Below are positions 24,161 through 35,890 of a DNA stretch of 64,000 nt, piece after piece. This DNA comes from Gryllus longicercus. Lineage: Eukaryota > Arthropoda > Insecta > Orthoptera > Gryllidae. The position numbers were made by a program, and so were the translations under genes. The notes below the pieces were generated by a model. The model was given only the letters and a program-made list of their open reading frames with translations, searched no databases and was not told the DNA's origin. The stretch is taken from the NCBI GenBank assembly GCA_038098605.1, contig JAZDUA010000526.1, positions 372,001 to 436,000 on the forward strand, read 5' to 3'. Each line of letters starts with the position of its first letter. Position 1 is the first letter of the stretch.

Positions 24161-24829
24161 GTGAATTTACCAAAACATTCTGAACGTGTAATTCGAAAAA
24201 ATGAGATACACTCAAAGCGTTTGGGCGTTCGGAAGTTTTCTGACTATTTTTCGATTCCCTTACCTAAATAAATAGTCACCAAGCTTGGTTTAAAAGTAAA
24301 TTGAAGAGCTTTGTACGTCAATATTACTAGCGTAAAAGTTACTCCAAAATCCTCGTCATTCCTTCTCTCTTCACATATTAGACAAAGTGTATTTAACATT
24401 AATATTTCATGTATAACACGTTCCGAACAAATATTAATTAATAATACTATGCTTGAACTATTGAGTTGCATAAACTAAACACAAAACGTGCACAAAGGGT
24501 ATAGTTTGTCCGTGGCAAAATTGATTTTGTGCATTGCGCGAATAATGAAATGAAACCTGAACATTAAAATATGTTATAGTTTTAGAATTCATTTCATCAC
24601 ACTTGTTACATTTCTTGTTCAAATTCATTTTATAAAAATTCTTTTATTTCTATCTTAGTGAATACAAATGTTCATCCTTCTTTTTTTATTTGTTTCTGAT
24701 ATTGTACTTTTGGCTTTGTCTATTTTATGACGATTGTATCTAAAACAAAAGCTAAATCAATAGTGAATAAAGCAGGTTGAGCGGCAGTATTCGATCGTGC
24801 AAAGGGCAAAAAAGCGAGCGAATTGCAAA
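24161..24829. other. AT-rich stretch, nothing recognised
   Basis: AT-rich DNA with no gene or repeat recognised. Confidence 0.5.
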
Positions 24830-25100
24830 ATCGCGGAATCCGCGAAGTCCGGGCCTGCAGGTGGCCGAGGGGGAGGCGGGCGCTGGCCGCCGGGCAATCG
24901 CACCGCGCCTTCGCCCTCGCCCCCGCCCCCGCCCCGCGCGCCGCCGATGTTTCTATCTAAATGGGCGCGCTGCGTCCCGCCACAATATAATTTCGCAAGA
25001 CAAACACGTGATTACGGCTCGTTGGCGGCCGCCGCGCCGCGCCGCGCCACCCGCCCCGCGCCAGCCGCCGCGCCCGCCTAATGCGAGCATTAGCATGCGC
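24830..25100. other. GC-rich CpG island
   Basis: CpG-dense with ccccgccccc runs, a cacgtg E-box (25005-25010) and cattagcatgcgcgc at the right edge. It continues into a pyrimidine-rich block. Confidence 0.55.
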
Positions 25101-25800
25101 GCCTGCCTCCTTCTCCTCCTCCTCTTCCTCCTCCTCCTCCTCCTCCTCCTCCTCCTCCTCCGCCTCCGCCTGCGCCCCCGCTGCCGGCAGGCGGACTTTG
25201 CCATAACCGTCTCCTCCTTCGCCTCCTCCACCTTCGCCTCCTCCTCCGCCTCCGTCCGCTCCCCCGCTGCTGGCAGACGGACTTTGCTAACGCTCTCCTC
25301 CTTCGCCACCGCCTCTGTCTTCGCCTTTGCCGCTGGCAGGAGTCTTTGCTACAGACGTCTCCCTTTCTACCTTCGCCCTCGCCTCCGCTGCTGGCACCTC
25401 CGTGCCACCCCAGCCACAGTCACGGTGACCTATCTTCTCCGCCATCCTCGCCTCTTCGGCCCTTTCCGCCTCGCCCTGCCTTCAGGCCTCCTCTCCTTCT
25501 CAACGGCTAGCGGCAACACCTTTGTCTTGGGCTTCGCCGCCATCTGCGTCACCTCCGCCTTCTTCCACTGGACGGGCGACGCCTCTCCCCACCTCCTCCG
25601 CCTCCGCTTCCACTGTCTCGCAGATCACTGCAATCTCCTCCGCCTGCGCCATCGCCGCCTTCCTTGCGTTGTCTCCACTGCACCGTCTCCCTGGCTCTCC
25701 TGCCTCCGCCTCCCCGGCCTCACTCACCGTCGCCATCGCCTTGTTTCTCACACGTCGTTATTTTGTGACATATCCTCCGCCACCTACACCTCCCCTCCTT
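25101..25800 (+). repeat. Pyrimidine-rich block with CTC microsatellite and degenerate repeats
   Basis: The plus strand is C/T-rich. A (CTC)n run spans 25110-25165. The block gctgccggcaggcggac (25182) recurs as gctgctggcagacggac (25266) and gccgctggcaggag (25328), each followed by ctttgc and a cgtctcctcc-like part. The 370-codon plus frame crossing 24777-25889 is a leucine/serine/arginine low-complexity artefact. Confidence 0.7.
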
Positions 25801-26009
25801 CGCTTTCGGCTTACAACTGGCGAATACTATCTATCTTCCATCCACTCCAAAATACGAAGAAAAATGAAGGTTTGAATGAATATAAATAAACATTTTTCCA
25901 AACGATTTTTAGACAACGAAACACAAAACAAATAAAAATAAATAAAAATTAAACGCTTCCACTCATCATTCAAGTCCATACTCCTGGGAATCCGTCAGCG
26001 TCGGCTTTT
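25801..26009. other. AT-rich spacer
   Basis: Short AT-rich spacer between two GC-rich blocks, with several aataaa words. Confidence 0.5.
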
Positions 26010-26860
26010 CCAGATGACTCGTGAACCGCGGGGCGGATTCGTTCCTCTAATTACGGTTCGGCGTCTCAAGACGCGACGCACGGTTCGCCCGAGCAGCAAA
26101 AAGCTAGCGCGGCGCGACGGCGAGCTGCGCGGGGCGGGGCGGGGCGCAGCGGGCCAGAGCGGGGCGGGGCGGACGGGGCGAGGCGAGGCAGGCGCAGCGG
26201 GGCAGGGAGAGCGGAGAGGGGTGGAGCTCGAGGGGGTAGAACGGGGAGGGACTAGAGAGGTAGGGGCTCGCGGGATGAGACGTGAGGAACGGAACGTGGT
26301 GGCCGAAGCGGGGAGGGGCGGGGCGGGGCGGGGCGGGGCGGGGTGAGGCGGGCGCAGCGAGGCAGGGAGAGCGGAGAGGGGTGGAGCTCGAGGGGGTAGA
26401 ACGGGGAGGGACTGGAGAGGCAAGGGCTGGCGGGAAGAGACGCGAGGAACGGAACGTGGTGGGCGGGGCGGGGCGGGGCGGGGAGGAGCGCGGCAGGGCC
26501 GAGGAGGCAAGGAGGAGCGGAGCGGCACGGGGAGGATGATCGCGTAGCGGAGGGCGAGAGAGGGGCGGGGCGGAGTGGAGCGGGGGATGGCGCGGGGTGG
26601 GGCGGGGCGGCTAGCTGGGCGGAGCGGGGCAAGGAGGAGCGGAGCGGAGGGCGAGGGCGAGGGAGGGGCGGGGTGGGGCGGCGAGCTGGGCGGAGCGGGG
26701 CAAGGAGGAGCGGAGCGGAGCGGAGGGCGAGGGAGGGGGGCGGGGCGGCGAGGGGCCGTGCTAATTGGGCGGCGAGTGGCGAGCGCGCGGGCAGCTGCCC
26801 TGCGGCATGGAGCGGTGCGAGGCTGAGAGCGGCGAGACACGACGCGGGTGCAGAGCGGCG
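26010..26860 (+). repeat. G-rich minisatellite island
   Basis: The plus strand is built on (GGGGC)n and (GGAGC)n. A 160-bp higher-order unit occurs twice (26185-26344 and 26345-26500), marked by ggcagggagagcggagagg, agggggtagaacgggg and gaggaacggaacgtgg. A 71-bp unit with agctgggcggagcggggc occurs at 26613 and 26684. All long frames here are repeat shadows. Confidence 0.85.
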
Positions 26861-27140
26861 ACGCGGTGGCAGCGGATGTCTACTCCTTCCAGGGCAATTA
26901 TTTTGACACGTTGTAAAGGGGTGAGGAAGTCCATTTCCATTGATTTCGGGCGCATCAACTTCTTAGGTCATTCGTTCCGTAAGTGCAGGTGCATGCTACC
27001 TACGTGTTTCGGGAGGTGGCTGTGTCCCTCCCCTGCTGGAATTTGAGATGCGGAACCGACTTACGCGTCGGCTGGCCGCTGCTTCCCCTCCAGTATCTCT
27101 CCCCGCGGGGCACTGCCCCAGCAGAGGCTCCCGACTGATT
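26861..27140. other. Mixed segment
   Basis: Non-repetitive and moderately GC-rich. ccccgcggggcactgcccc at 27101-27119 contains a ccccgcgggg palindrome. No coding signal. Confidence 0.35.
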
Positions 27141-28610
27141 CTCCACTGTGTGTAGTAGAGTAGTGCGTGTATGTGCAAGAAGAGATGAGAGCTTGAATAA
27201 TGAGAAAGGAAAGATCGCTCCCGTTCTATTCTAACCTGATACACGCGACTATATTGTTCAACTTGCGCGTTAGCATTTTTCGTAATCTTTTAGTTGTAGC
27301 AACTTTTGTTACAATTCTTTGCTTTCCCTTTCACAATTCATTATTTTCGCGTTACTTTTGGTTTACACTGTACATTTTCTATCATAATACTTGTCATGAA
27401 CAATTGTTTTCGTTGAATACAACCCATTCATTCAACCATTTCTGTAAAACATTTAGGTTATGAATAAAACAACTTCTTGCTATTGGTGAGACCCTTAAGA
27501 TATGTGGTTTTCACGACACTTGCAGACAGAATACCGTACACATTTTTCACAATGGTGGTCTTCAACATTTCACATTTGTTCCGTATGTCTTATCCTGTTA
27601 CCTGAAAAGACTAGCCGTTTAGGCTGTACTTTTTTCAACTATAAACATAATCTTTGACCGAAATTAGGAGGTGAACCATACCCAAGATACGTAGTCTTAT
27701 TATCGGCAGTGCCTTCACACTGCATTTGTGAAATCAAGAAATATTTGTTGGTTAAAAATATCCGTTTGGGGAATGAAGTATATTGGAAATTTCTACCTAC
27801 ACTTTAAGGTGAAAGAAATTTATATATTACTTTGATTCACGTTGTTCTGCAAACATTCAAACTTCGGGATATTCGTGTGTGAATAGACTTTATGAATTTT
27901 CTATCTAAACGATCTCGATTATCCTTCCTTTCGAAAATTCTTGTGTAAAAGAGCACCTGATCATTTGTACTAATTTTTTGTAGGCGCAAACAGGACGGAG
28001 CAAGTGCCGGCTTACTGTGGGAGAGATGATGGAAGAACTTTGAGATAAGTACAGTTTGAAAAAGCGTTAGTTCGTTTTTGATTGCACTCCTGTTTAGCAA
28101 TGAAGTCATTAAGTGTCGTGCCTCCCAGTATTTAGATACCACATGAAGTTCAAAGACGTAGTGGGGCAGAACGAAGATAATGATCATTCATTTCTTCTAC
28201 ACTGTTGCTGAGAAAACCTGTCATAACCAATGATCATCCGAAAACAGGCAATCGAATTTTTTGGGCTGCAAGAATTTATTATTGTGGATGTTTTCAAACA
28301 ATCCCTTACCTTTCTTTACTTTCCATTAGTAAGTTTCCGACGAATGATTCCTCTTTTTACATATTGTTACTGATACTAAAGATTATTCTAAAGAAATTCC
28401 GAAAACAATAAAAAGGTACTCTCCCCACACGAAACAAGTTATAAAATGGTTTCACAGTTTTTAACACTACGATTGGTGCCTTAGCAAAGAGAGGAGTTCG
28501 TATAGTGTGGTCGCAACGTGGTAGCAACAAGGGAAAAATACAATATTCTTGCTAAGCAAACAGTAAATACGGTGGCGACTGTGCTTCCAGTGAAGGTCAT
28601 AACAACCGAA
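27141..28610. other. AT-rich stretch, no gene
   Basis: AT-rich, unique-looking DNA. Short frames only. Confidence 0.5.
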
Positions 28611-29060
28611 CGGAGATTACACTGACGATACCGCCAGACAATATTCCGCCGACGGCAGCGCGCCAGCTGCGAAGGCGGCCGCGCTGTGACCAATCGTCAG
28701 CGACCCAGGGAGAGCGGCACAACCACGGGGAGGGTGCAACTAAACGAGGTGACGGCAACGACTTGTCGTGTATCCGGCAACCATCACGCTTGCCTATCTC
28801 AATTACCTTCCCACCTCCGCACGTGTCAGAATATTGTAATTAGAATCAATTTTAGGAATTCCAGCCTGAAGGGTAACATGCACCCCCGCCGACGGGTGTC
28901 GGCCCCAACTCTTCCAGCCCGAAAACAAGGAATAAAAACAGCGCAATACACTATCAGATGGAGGGCTTTATTCATTACGTATTCGAAATCGTGGCCGGCG
29001 GAGGATGGCGTGACTGTATAGAACCCCACACCTGAACCCCACACCTGCCCGCGGAGAGGG
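28611..29060. other. Mixed-composition segment
   Basis: Contains gcagcgcgccagctgcg near 28655 and a short direct repeat of ccccacacctg (29023 and 29037). No gene recognised. Confidence 0.35.
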
Positions 29061-29184
29061 GCTGCAATCAAGCCGTGGTATCTCCGCGGCGTCGTTCGCC
29101 GGTAATCCGTTATCAAGCTCTGGTTAACTAGCGCGGCGGGCGCGCCGCTCAAAAATGAGTCTATTATTCTCTTAATTGTGACGA

Positions 29185-29338
29185 GGAAGTGTCAAAAACG
29201 TTGTCGGCGGGCGGCGGGCGGGGAGCACGCGAAGCGCTCATAACTCAGTGGCCCCGCGCCGCCCCCGCGCCGCCCCCGCGCCGCCCACGCCGGCTCCCCC
29301 GCGGGACGGCCCGCTCTCGATTCATGGCCGCCCCTCAT
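29185..29338. other. GC-rich island with 12-bp repeats
   Basis: cgccgcccccg repeats about three times at 29257-29290. The right edge (attcatggccgcccctcatgt) already resembles the unit boundary of the tandem repeat that follows. Confidence 0.55.
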
Positions 29339-30050
29339 GTCATGATTTCGCGCCATTATGGGCTCTTCTTTGCCTTCTAAGTCTTCTTTGCCTTGCGGGA
29401 TATTCTCGTTTTTCTTTCTTTCTTTTTTTTTCCTTTTTTTCTTTTTTTTTTCTTTTCGAATTTCCTCTTTGCCTGTTTCGATTCATGTGTTCCCCATTGT
29501 CATGATTTCGCGCCATTATGGGCTCTTCTTTGCCTTCTAAGTCTTCTTTGCCTTGCGGGATATTCTCGTTTTCTTTTTTTTTTATTCGAATTTCCTTTTT
29601 GCCTGTTTGGATTCATGTGTTCCCCATTGTCAAGATTTTGCACAATTATGGGTTCTTATTTGTCTTCTTCGTCTTCCTCATTTGGTGCAATATTCTCGTT
29701 TTCTTATGTTCGTTTCTGCCTGTCCCTGCCCTGATCCGCCCAGTGCCATGTTATCGCTGTATTGTGTTCTCCTTTTCTAAGTCTTCATTGTCTTACCTGA
29801 TATTCTCGTTTTCTTATTCGTATTTCTTTTTGTCTATTTCGATTCATATGTTCCCCTAATGTCAAGATTTCGTTCCATTATTCGTTCATTTTTCTCTACG
29901 ATGACCTTCTTATCTGTTGCAATTTTCTTGGTTTCGTATATTCCCTTCTGCGTACTCCTGCTCCGACTCACCTGGTGTCATTATTTTGCTCCACTATTTG
30001 TTTTTCTTATTTTTTCTTTGCGTTCTTCTCCTATTTTTGTTCACACTTCG
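29339..30050 (+). repeat. Pyrimidine-rich tandem repeat, about six decaying copies
   Basis: Unit starts are at about 29339, 29499, 29629, 29740, 29861 and 29975. Each begins with gtcatgatttcgcgccatta or a variant, then tctaagtcttctttgcc, gatattctcgttttc and gattcatgtgttcccc. Units 1 and 2 are near-identical apart from a variable T/C run; later units are increasingly diverged and shorter. Frames are phenylalanine/serine-rich because of composition. Confidence 0.85.
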
Positions 30051-30529
30051 TGTTTTTTCATTACAAGAAGTTAATCAATTAATATGGTTTGTCCAAATAG
30101 TAAAACGAATCATGTATTATTTCTTTTCTCTAACTCATATAAAATTTGGCAGTTTTTAGCCATTGCAAGTAGGAATCTTTTTTAATCCAGTGTTTACAAA
30201 TGAAGATATTGAGCTAGTCTCCAGCTTGGCAGACATGTTATTAAACGCAATCGATTCTTATTATTTACTACTTATTTTCCAAGTGTACAATTATGCAAAT
30301 AACTCTACACTATTAATACAACATACAACTGAATGTCAGAGAAGACATTTTGAAAATTAATAAATACTTGTTTTGTCCTGCTTTATCTTGGTTACAAGAG
30401 GTAGCTAATATTTTTGGTTGGATAGTACTAAGTCACTTGTATTTCTATTCCAAGACTTCTTGTTAGTTTTTTCTAATTACTTCTCCCCCGCTACCTTTGC
30501 TTTTCTTTTCCCTCCGCTCCCCCACCCCC
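30051..30529. other. AT-rich stretch, nothing recognised
   Basis: AT-rich, no gene or element. Confidence 0.5.
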
Positions 30530-31115
30530 GCCGCTTCATTGCAGTCCATTGCTGCCGAGGCGAGCCTTGGGCTGCATCCACTACCTGCTGCCCGTGGCGT
30601 GCGGCGGGCGGGCGGGCGGGCGGGCGGGCGGCGCCCCGAGGATTACCTTGTCGGGCTATTTTCTGCCCTCTAATGGAGCGCAGCCTTGTTTGGGAGCGCG
30701 CTATCGTGTCGGCCGCCGGGGCGCCGGGGGGCGGCGGCGGAGGGGGGAAGGGAGGGAGAACGCAGTGGTGGCGGTGATGAAGGCGGCGACGGTGGCGACG
30801 GTGGAGGTGGAGGCGGTGGCAGCGGTGGCGATGGCGGTGGGGGCCGGTGGCGGTGGAGGCGGCGATGGGGGTGGTAGCGAGGTGGAGGAAATGGCAGGAG
30901 GCAGCGGTGCGGCGATGGCGGCGGCGGCGGTGGGGAGGCGGTGGCGGGGGGTGAAGGGGGAGGGGGCGCAGTGGAGGCGGAGACGGTGGCATGCTGGAGG
31001 TGGGGGCGAACGCGCTGGCTGCGGTGGTGGCGGCGGCGATGGCAGATCCGAGTCGGAGGAGGAGGAAATGGCGGTGGCAGCGGTGGGGGCGGTTGTGTGG
31101 TGCCGAGGCAGACAC
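30530..31115 (+). repeat. GC-rich island with GGGC and GGN repeats
   Basis: (GGGC)n at 30604-30631, then about 340 bp of degenerate GGN trinucleotides (ggtggcgacggtggagg and similar). The glycine/valine-rich and histidine/proline-rich frames on both strands are repeat artefacts. Confidence 0.75.
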
Positions 31116-32065
31116 GGCAGCGCTAGTGGCAGGTGTGAAGTCGCGTCCCCACTGATCACTTGAGTAGCGCCACAGCGCTCGCCTTCGCCCGCACCGCCCA
31201 TCTGACTCGCACCTGCCCGTTTACATGCACCCTGTTTTCTGACAAAGAGAGAAAAAAAGCTTTTCATTGAGAAGGAAATCTTTCATCCGAAAAAAGGCGT
31301 ATAGAAATGTAGATCATTATTTTACTGGAATTTTTTGAATTACTGTGCATAATCTATTCACATCGTATAAATGTTTCAAGATTTCAAGTTCACATACGTT
31401 ATCTTTTAGTAAAATCCAGTAAACAAACAAAATGACAACAAAACACAAAAATTCATTGAGAAAGAAATCTCTATTAATCGTACATGTTGAAAAATTTGCT
31501 GAAACTTCGATCGTGTTTATACTAGTTGCTAATTGGTGTGGTTAATGCTATCTACGTATATCGTAAAAAGTTTCAAGTGCTCGCATTGGCATGCTACTTC
31601 TTTTTTAACAAAGAAAATATGGAAAAATTGCAATTTTATTAGTTTTCAAACGCGAATCGCAAAATCCATCGCAACAACGCTACATTTTTTATTTATTTAA
31701 CGTCAAAAAATTTCAAATTATGTAAAAATCGGGCAATAAAAATACTTTTGCATTGTTGTGACATATACGAAACATGAAGTTGTCTGGTAAATTGTTATTG
31801 TGCATTTCATTTATATTTTTTATTATTATACGTATTTATTCTATATATTATTTTGAACATGTTTGAATGTTTGTAAGGTTATTGTTAATACTTATCCGAG
31901 ATTGTAAAATTCTTTGAATGCGGATTAAAACTTGTTTATTTTCACAAATAATCTCGCCCACCCTGCTTCTTGAATAATCATATACATCGCCAACATAAAA
32001 AACATCGAGCACAAATCATCAAAGTTAAGAAAAAAATCAACGTTCCAAAGTTGGATATTTTGAAA
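31116..32065. other. AT-rich stretch, no gene
   Basis: AT-rich. The phrase tcattgagaaggaaatct (31264) recurs as tcattgagaaagaaatct (31453), a short direct repeat of unknown meaning. Confidence 0.5.
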
Positions 32066-32310
32066 GTGGCAACGTGGGCGTCGCGCCCCTTCCAGCGGCT
32101 GCCTTCGGCGTGCCCGCCTGCAGCGTGTTGTGACTGCAGCGAGCGCTCCCTCGCTGGCGGTGCGCGCACACACGTATCGCGCGCGGCAGCCGCCCCCGCG
32201 TCCTGCTTCCGCCCCCGCCCCCGCCGCTATCGTATCGCCCGCGGGCGCACTGTGCCACGGTCGCCCGCGCCGCGCCGCGCCACGAGGCAGCGCTCAGCGC
32301 AGGCTTAGCT
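32066..32310. other. GC-rich CpG island
   Basis: CpG-dense, C-rich on the plus strand (cgcccccgcccccgccgc near 32211). It ends shortly before the 13-bp array. Confidence 0.55.
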
Positions 32311-32370
32311 GTAACGATGGAATTTAGGAAAAGCCAATAAACTTAGCCAATTCCTGGCGTCAAAGAAATC

Positions 32371-32738
32371 GTCAGTGATCGTCAGTCATTGTCAGTCGGC
32401 GTTGTCAATCGTCGTTGTCAGTCGTCGTCGTCAGTCGTCGTCGTCAGTCGTCGTCGTCAGTCGTCATCGTCAGTCGTCATCGTCAGTCGTCATCGTCAGT
32501 CGTCATCGTCAGTCGTCATCGTCAGTCGTCATCGTCAGTCGTCATCGTCAGTCGTCATCGTCAGTCGTCATCGTCAGTCGTCATCGTCAGTCGTCATCGT
32601 CAGTCGTCATCGTCAGTCGTCATCGTCAGTCGTCATCGTCAGTCGTCATCGTCAGTCGTCATCGTCAGTCGTCATCGTCAGTCGTCATCGTCAGTCGTCA
32701 TCGTCAGTCGTCATCGTCAGTCGTCATCGTCAGTCGTC
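32371..32738 (+). repeat. 13-bp minisatellite
   Basis: The unit gtcagtcgtcatc is repeated about 21 times from 32456. It is preceded by three gtcagtcgtcgtc units, two more diverged 13-mers from 32391, and two 10-bp relatives from 32371. Because 13 is not a multiple of three and the unit has no stop, all three plus frames stay open with the same 13-residue period, so the frames are not evidence of coding. Confidence 0.95.
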
Positions 32739-33361
32739 TGTCGTACTCAGTGTTTTTTCCTTCGGCCAGTGACTCGACGCTGTTAGATCCCCGGAGTCCC
32801 CAGACGGTCACCCTACTGGAAACCGCGGTGTCTCGAGTTTCTTAACTCCTTGACTTCACGGAGCGTAGTTAAGCAATTCGGATTCCGATGCTGGCGTCAG
32901 ACTTCAGGCGCACATCTTCACAGTGTGTTATTTGTATCATCGGCCGTTGTGATGTTGAATTATTTTTGTAAAAACATCTTATAACAAAAACAAGTATACA
33001 AAGAAAAACATCTTCGAAATACTCATCTGCCATCTTTATCGAACATTACTTTTTAGGGTTGTTCTGTACTCACGGCGAACTGTTAAATCCTTAAGAGTAG
33101 CTTCTTGTTCTTCTGTTTTGTTGCGTTAAGTCAAAAGTAACAGTACACTGTCGCGAAAAAGATATTTACCTGCGTGTTTTGTCCTTCAGTTAATATTATC
33201 GACGAACGTGTTTGCCAAGGATGCGGCGATAAGCGCACTACTGTCAGTGAATTTCAAGTCTCAAACAGCTGTCTTTCGGGTACTGTACGGGAGTAATCGT
33301 AGAAAAGTACACGTACTATTTATTTTCATTTGGTTTTTATTGAATGTGTTTGTTACACGCT
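32739..33361. other. No gene recognised
   Basis: Mixed to AT-rich DNA with no repeat or coding signal. Confidence 0.45.
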
Positions 33362-33432
33362 TTCTTCTTCTTCTTCTTCTTCTTCTTCTTCTTCTTCTTC
33401 TTCTTCTTCTTCTTCTTCTTCTTCTTCTTCTT
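33362..33432 (+). repeat. (CTT)n microsatellite
   Basis: About 23 CTT units. Confidence 0.95.
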
Positions 33433-35379
33433 TATAATGTCTACAATGTTGTTACAGGGTAATGCTTTGGGTGGCACTGAGATTGTGAAAAAGTACGTTA
33501 TGTTGATTCGTACGTCACTTGGATCGCATGTGTTGTAATTGTTCGCCACCTACATTAACGTAGAATCTTCTCAGATTATTCAAAACAGTCATCACATTCC
33601 GTCAACTCTTTCAACCGAAATGATCCGCGTTAAGCGTAAATGAGGTTTGTATTTGTTTACTCGTATTGTAGGTGAGGGAAGTGAATTTCTGCGGCTGGTA
33701 ATTTATAAGATATATGAAAGTCGGAATCTGCATAATGCTGTATTACGCTCGCATTTCTTTCCGAACTTGAATAGGTTTGCGTTGTTATACTTTTATTAAA
33801 ACATCTGGTAGGATTTTAATAAAAATGAAGGAACGACGCTTTTCAGCCTGAAATAATACGAATAAATCAAGAGTATCCGTGTCTCTGCTGCGCTTTTTCT
33901 TATTGTAAATCGCGAAATAAGAAAAAACCTTTTGTGAGAGTGATTATCGTAATGAACGAGAGGGGGTGTTTAAGTGGCTAAAATAGCGTGACATATTTTA
34001 CGGCTACTCGATAATAAAGGAGACACATAATGGAGATTTTATATTTTATTGCCTCCAGACCCTTTTAATTCTTGGAGAATTCTTCTGGAGCATCACATTA
34101 CTTGCCCCTATCTTTCTTTCCGACTTCTTCTGTTTATGTTTCTGAAAATTATGACCTCGACGGTTGTCACTTCAGAATAAATTGACTGCATTTGTAAGGC
34201 AAAAAGCTAATGAACCGCGACATAAATATCCAAGTTCTTACATCCGTTCAGAGGTATCCTTTACAATTCAAAATCTCCCTCGTATATTCTGAACCAGTTT
34301 ATCAAACTGTACTTCTCTCTTGATACTATATATTGACAATTCATAGTAATATCTAAAATCTTCCCAACTTGTAATGAAGTTTCATTAATTTATATAGCGA
34401 GTTATCAATCCAATCATACATTTGCAATTCATCATGATAAAAAAACGTCGTAAATAACTTAAAAAGCTTGTATCAAAGTTCGAGAAAGTGATGCAATTTG
34501 TTAGGTTAGGGAAGTAAGAATAAACGTGAAACGACCTTTCCGATTGGGAATATTAAGTAATTGCGTTCATTTATTGTAATGAAAATTAAAATTAATGTCT
34601 CCTTATTTTTAATGGATTATCTAATTCAGGAATTACATTCAATAAATGTATTTTTAAAAGCCCCAGCGGTCTCTTGTAACATGGATGTGAATATATTTGT
34701 TAAACAAGGGAGTTTCTACAATAGCACATACTTTCTTGCATTATTTCTAACATTTGCATTTTTCGAAAAATACAAAGTTAAACGAAAATTATATCAGCGC
34801 CATTTTGTAAACGTCCCCTGTAAAAAAATGTAAAGAAAAACCTGAAGATTTTTTGCGAAATATGAATTTAAAGTGCATTACCTTCAAGCCGAAATAAAAT
34901 GAAAACTATTCGTTAAAAAAATTCCATGGCCTAATTTAAAGAACTAATTTTTTAAACAGATTGTATTCAAGCAAAATCAGTAATGGTTATTTTTTCAAAT
35001 TTTGGAATATTCAGAGATCTTTCCAAAACTGGAACCAGCATACATTTTTATCTGTCTTCATACAATGGAAAATATTAAAAAAACAACGTTAGATCTGTTT
35101 TTGAGAAAACAACTGTGGAAATATTGCCAAGATTGACTCCAAATTACGTGAAAACGACTCACGTTTTCGAAACACTATACATGGTCTTATTTTAAAAATT
35201 GTCTTTAAACAACAGATTTCATTCAGGGGAAAAAACTTACTATCTGATTTTTAGTAGACCATTTGTCGTTTCCATTTGACTGACCTATGTAGTTATTAAA
35301 TTATTTTGTAAGTATTCAAAGTGTCGATTGTGTTTACCTCTATAGAAATTTTATTATATTTAATGTTGGCAGAGCTATT
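33433..35379. other. AT-rich stretch, no gene
   Basis: AT-rich. It contains gttaggttaggg at 34500-34511, too short to be telomeric. Short frames only. Confidence 0.5.
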
Positions 35380-35890
35380 GTCAGGACGTGTAGAAGTCCA
35401 CCCACCCAGAAGCATCCCATCCCCACGCATCGCCTCCCAGCGCAGAGGCGCCGCCATTAAAGCGAACGGGGCCTCGCATAACCATCCGGCGCCGCGCGCT
35501 GGTCCTCCGACCCGACCGCGCCAAGTTTTTGGCATCAAAATTACTGCTAATTCCGGAACCGGGGCGCACGCGAAGCGATAACATTACCAGCGACGCAGTT
35601 CCGTCGCGCGGCGCCCTCTGGCGGCGGCAAGAAGCGCCGCCCTGCGTCCCACTCCAGGCGCGACCGACAATTGTCTTTAATTACGCGGTTTCTTCGCGCC
35701 GCGCCTCGTCCATTAGCGTTACTTCCGCGGAATTAGCCGCCAGAATGCGCCCTCGGCGGCGCAAGCACAATGGACGCGCTCCCGGCCGCCGTTCGTTTGT
35801 TTTATCGCGCGGCGGCTTTTGTTCGGTGTTCCGAAAGCGTTTAGAGCGAGCGCGCTGTTATTGGCCGGGCGGGGGGGGGGTGAGGGCCAG
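35380..35890. promoter_or_regulatory. GC-rich island with many TAAT words
   Basis: CpG-dense with ccattaaagcg, gctaattccgg, tttaattacgcgg, ccattagcg and AATTAGCCGC (35731-35740). It ends in a 10-G run (35871-35880). Homeodomain-type cores in such GC-rich DNA suggest a developmental control region (inference). Confidence 0.5.

Noticed and set aside
24777..25889. 370-codon open frame on the plus strand
   Set aside because: Leucine, serine and arginine runs come from CTC repeats and C/T-rich DNA; no domain, and the opposite strand is also open in places.
26000..26840. 281-codon minus frame rich in proline/alanine/serine
   Set aside because: It lies wholly in the GGGGC minisatellite; several frames on both strands are open.
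32391..32738. CRISPR array
   Set aside because: No unique spacers, and the context is eukaryotic; it is a simple 13-bp tandem repeat.
32375..32845. Three overlapping plus frames with a 13-residue repeat
   Set aside because: A stop-free 13-bp unit gives the same peptide period in every frame, so this carries no coding information.
34500..34511. TTAGG-like telomeric words (also at 55577)
   Set aside because: Only two units each; insect telomere arrays are far longer.
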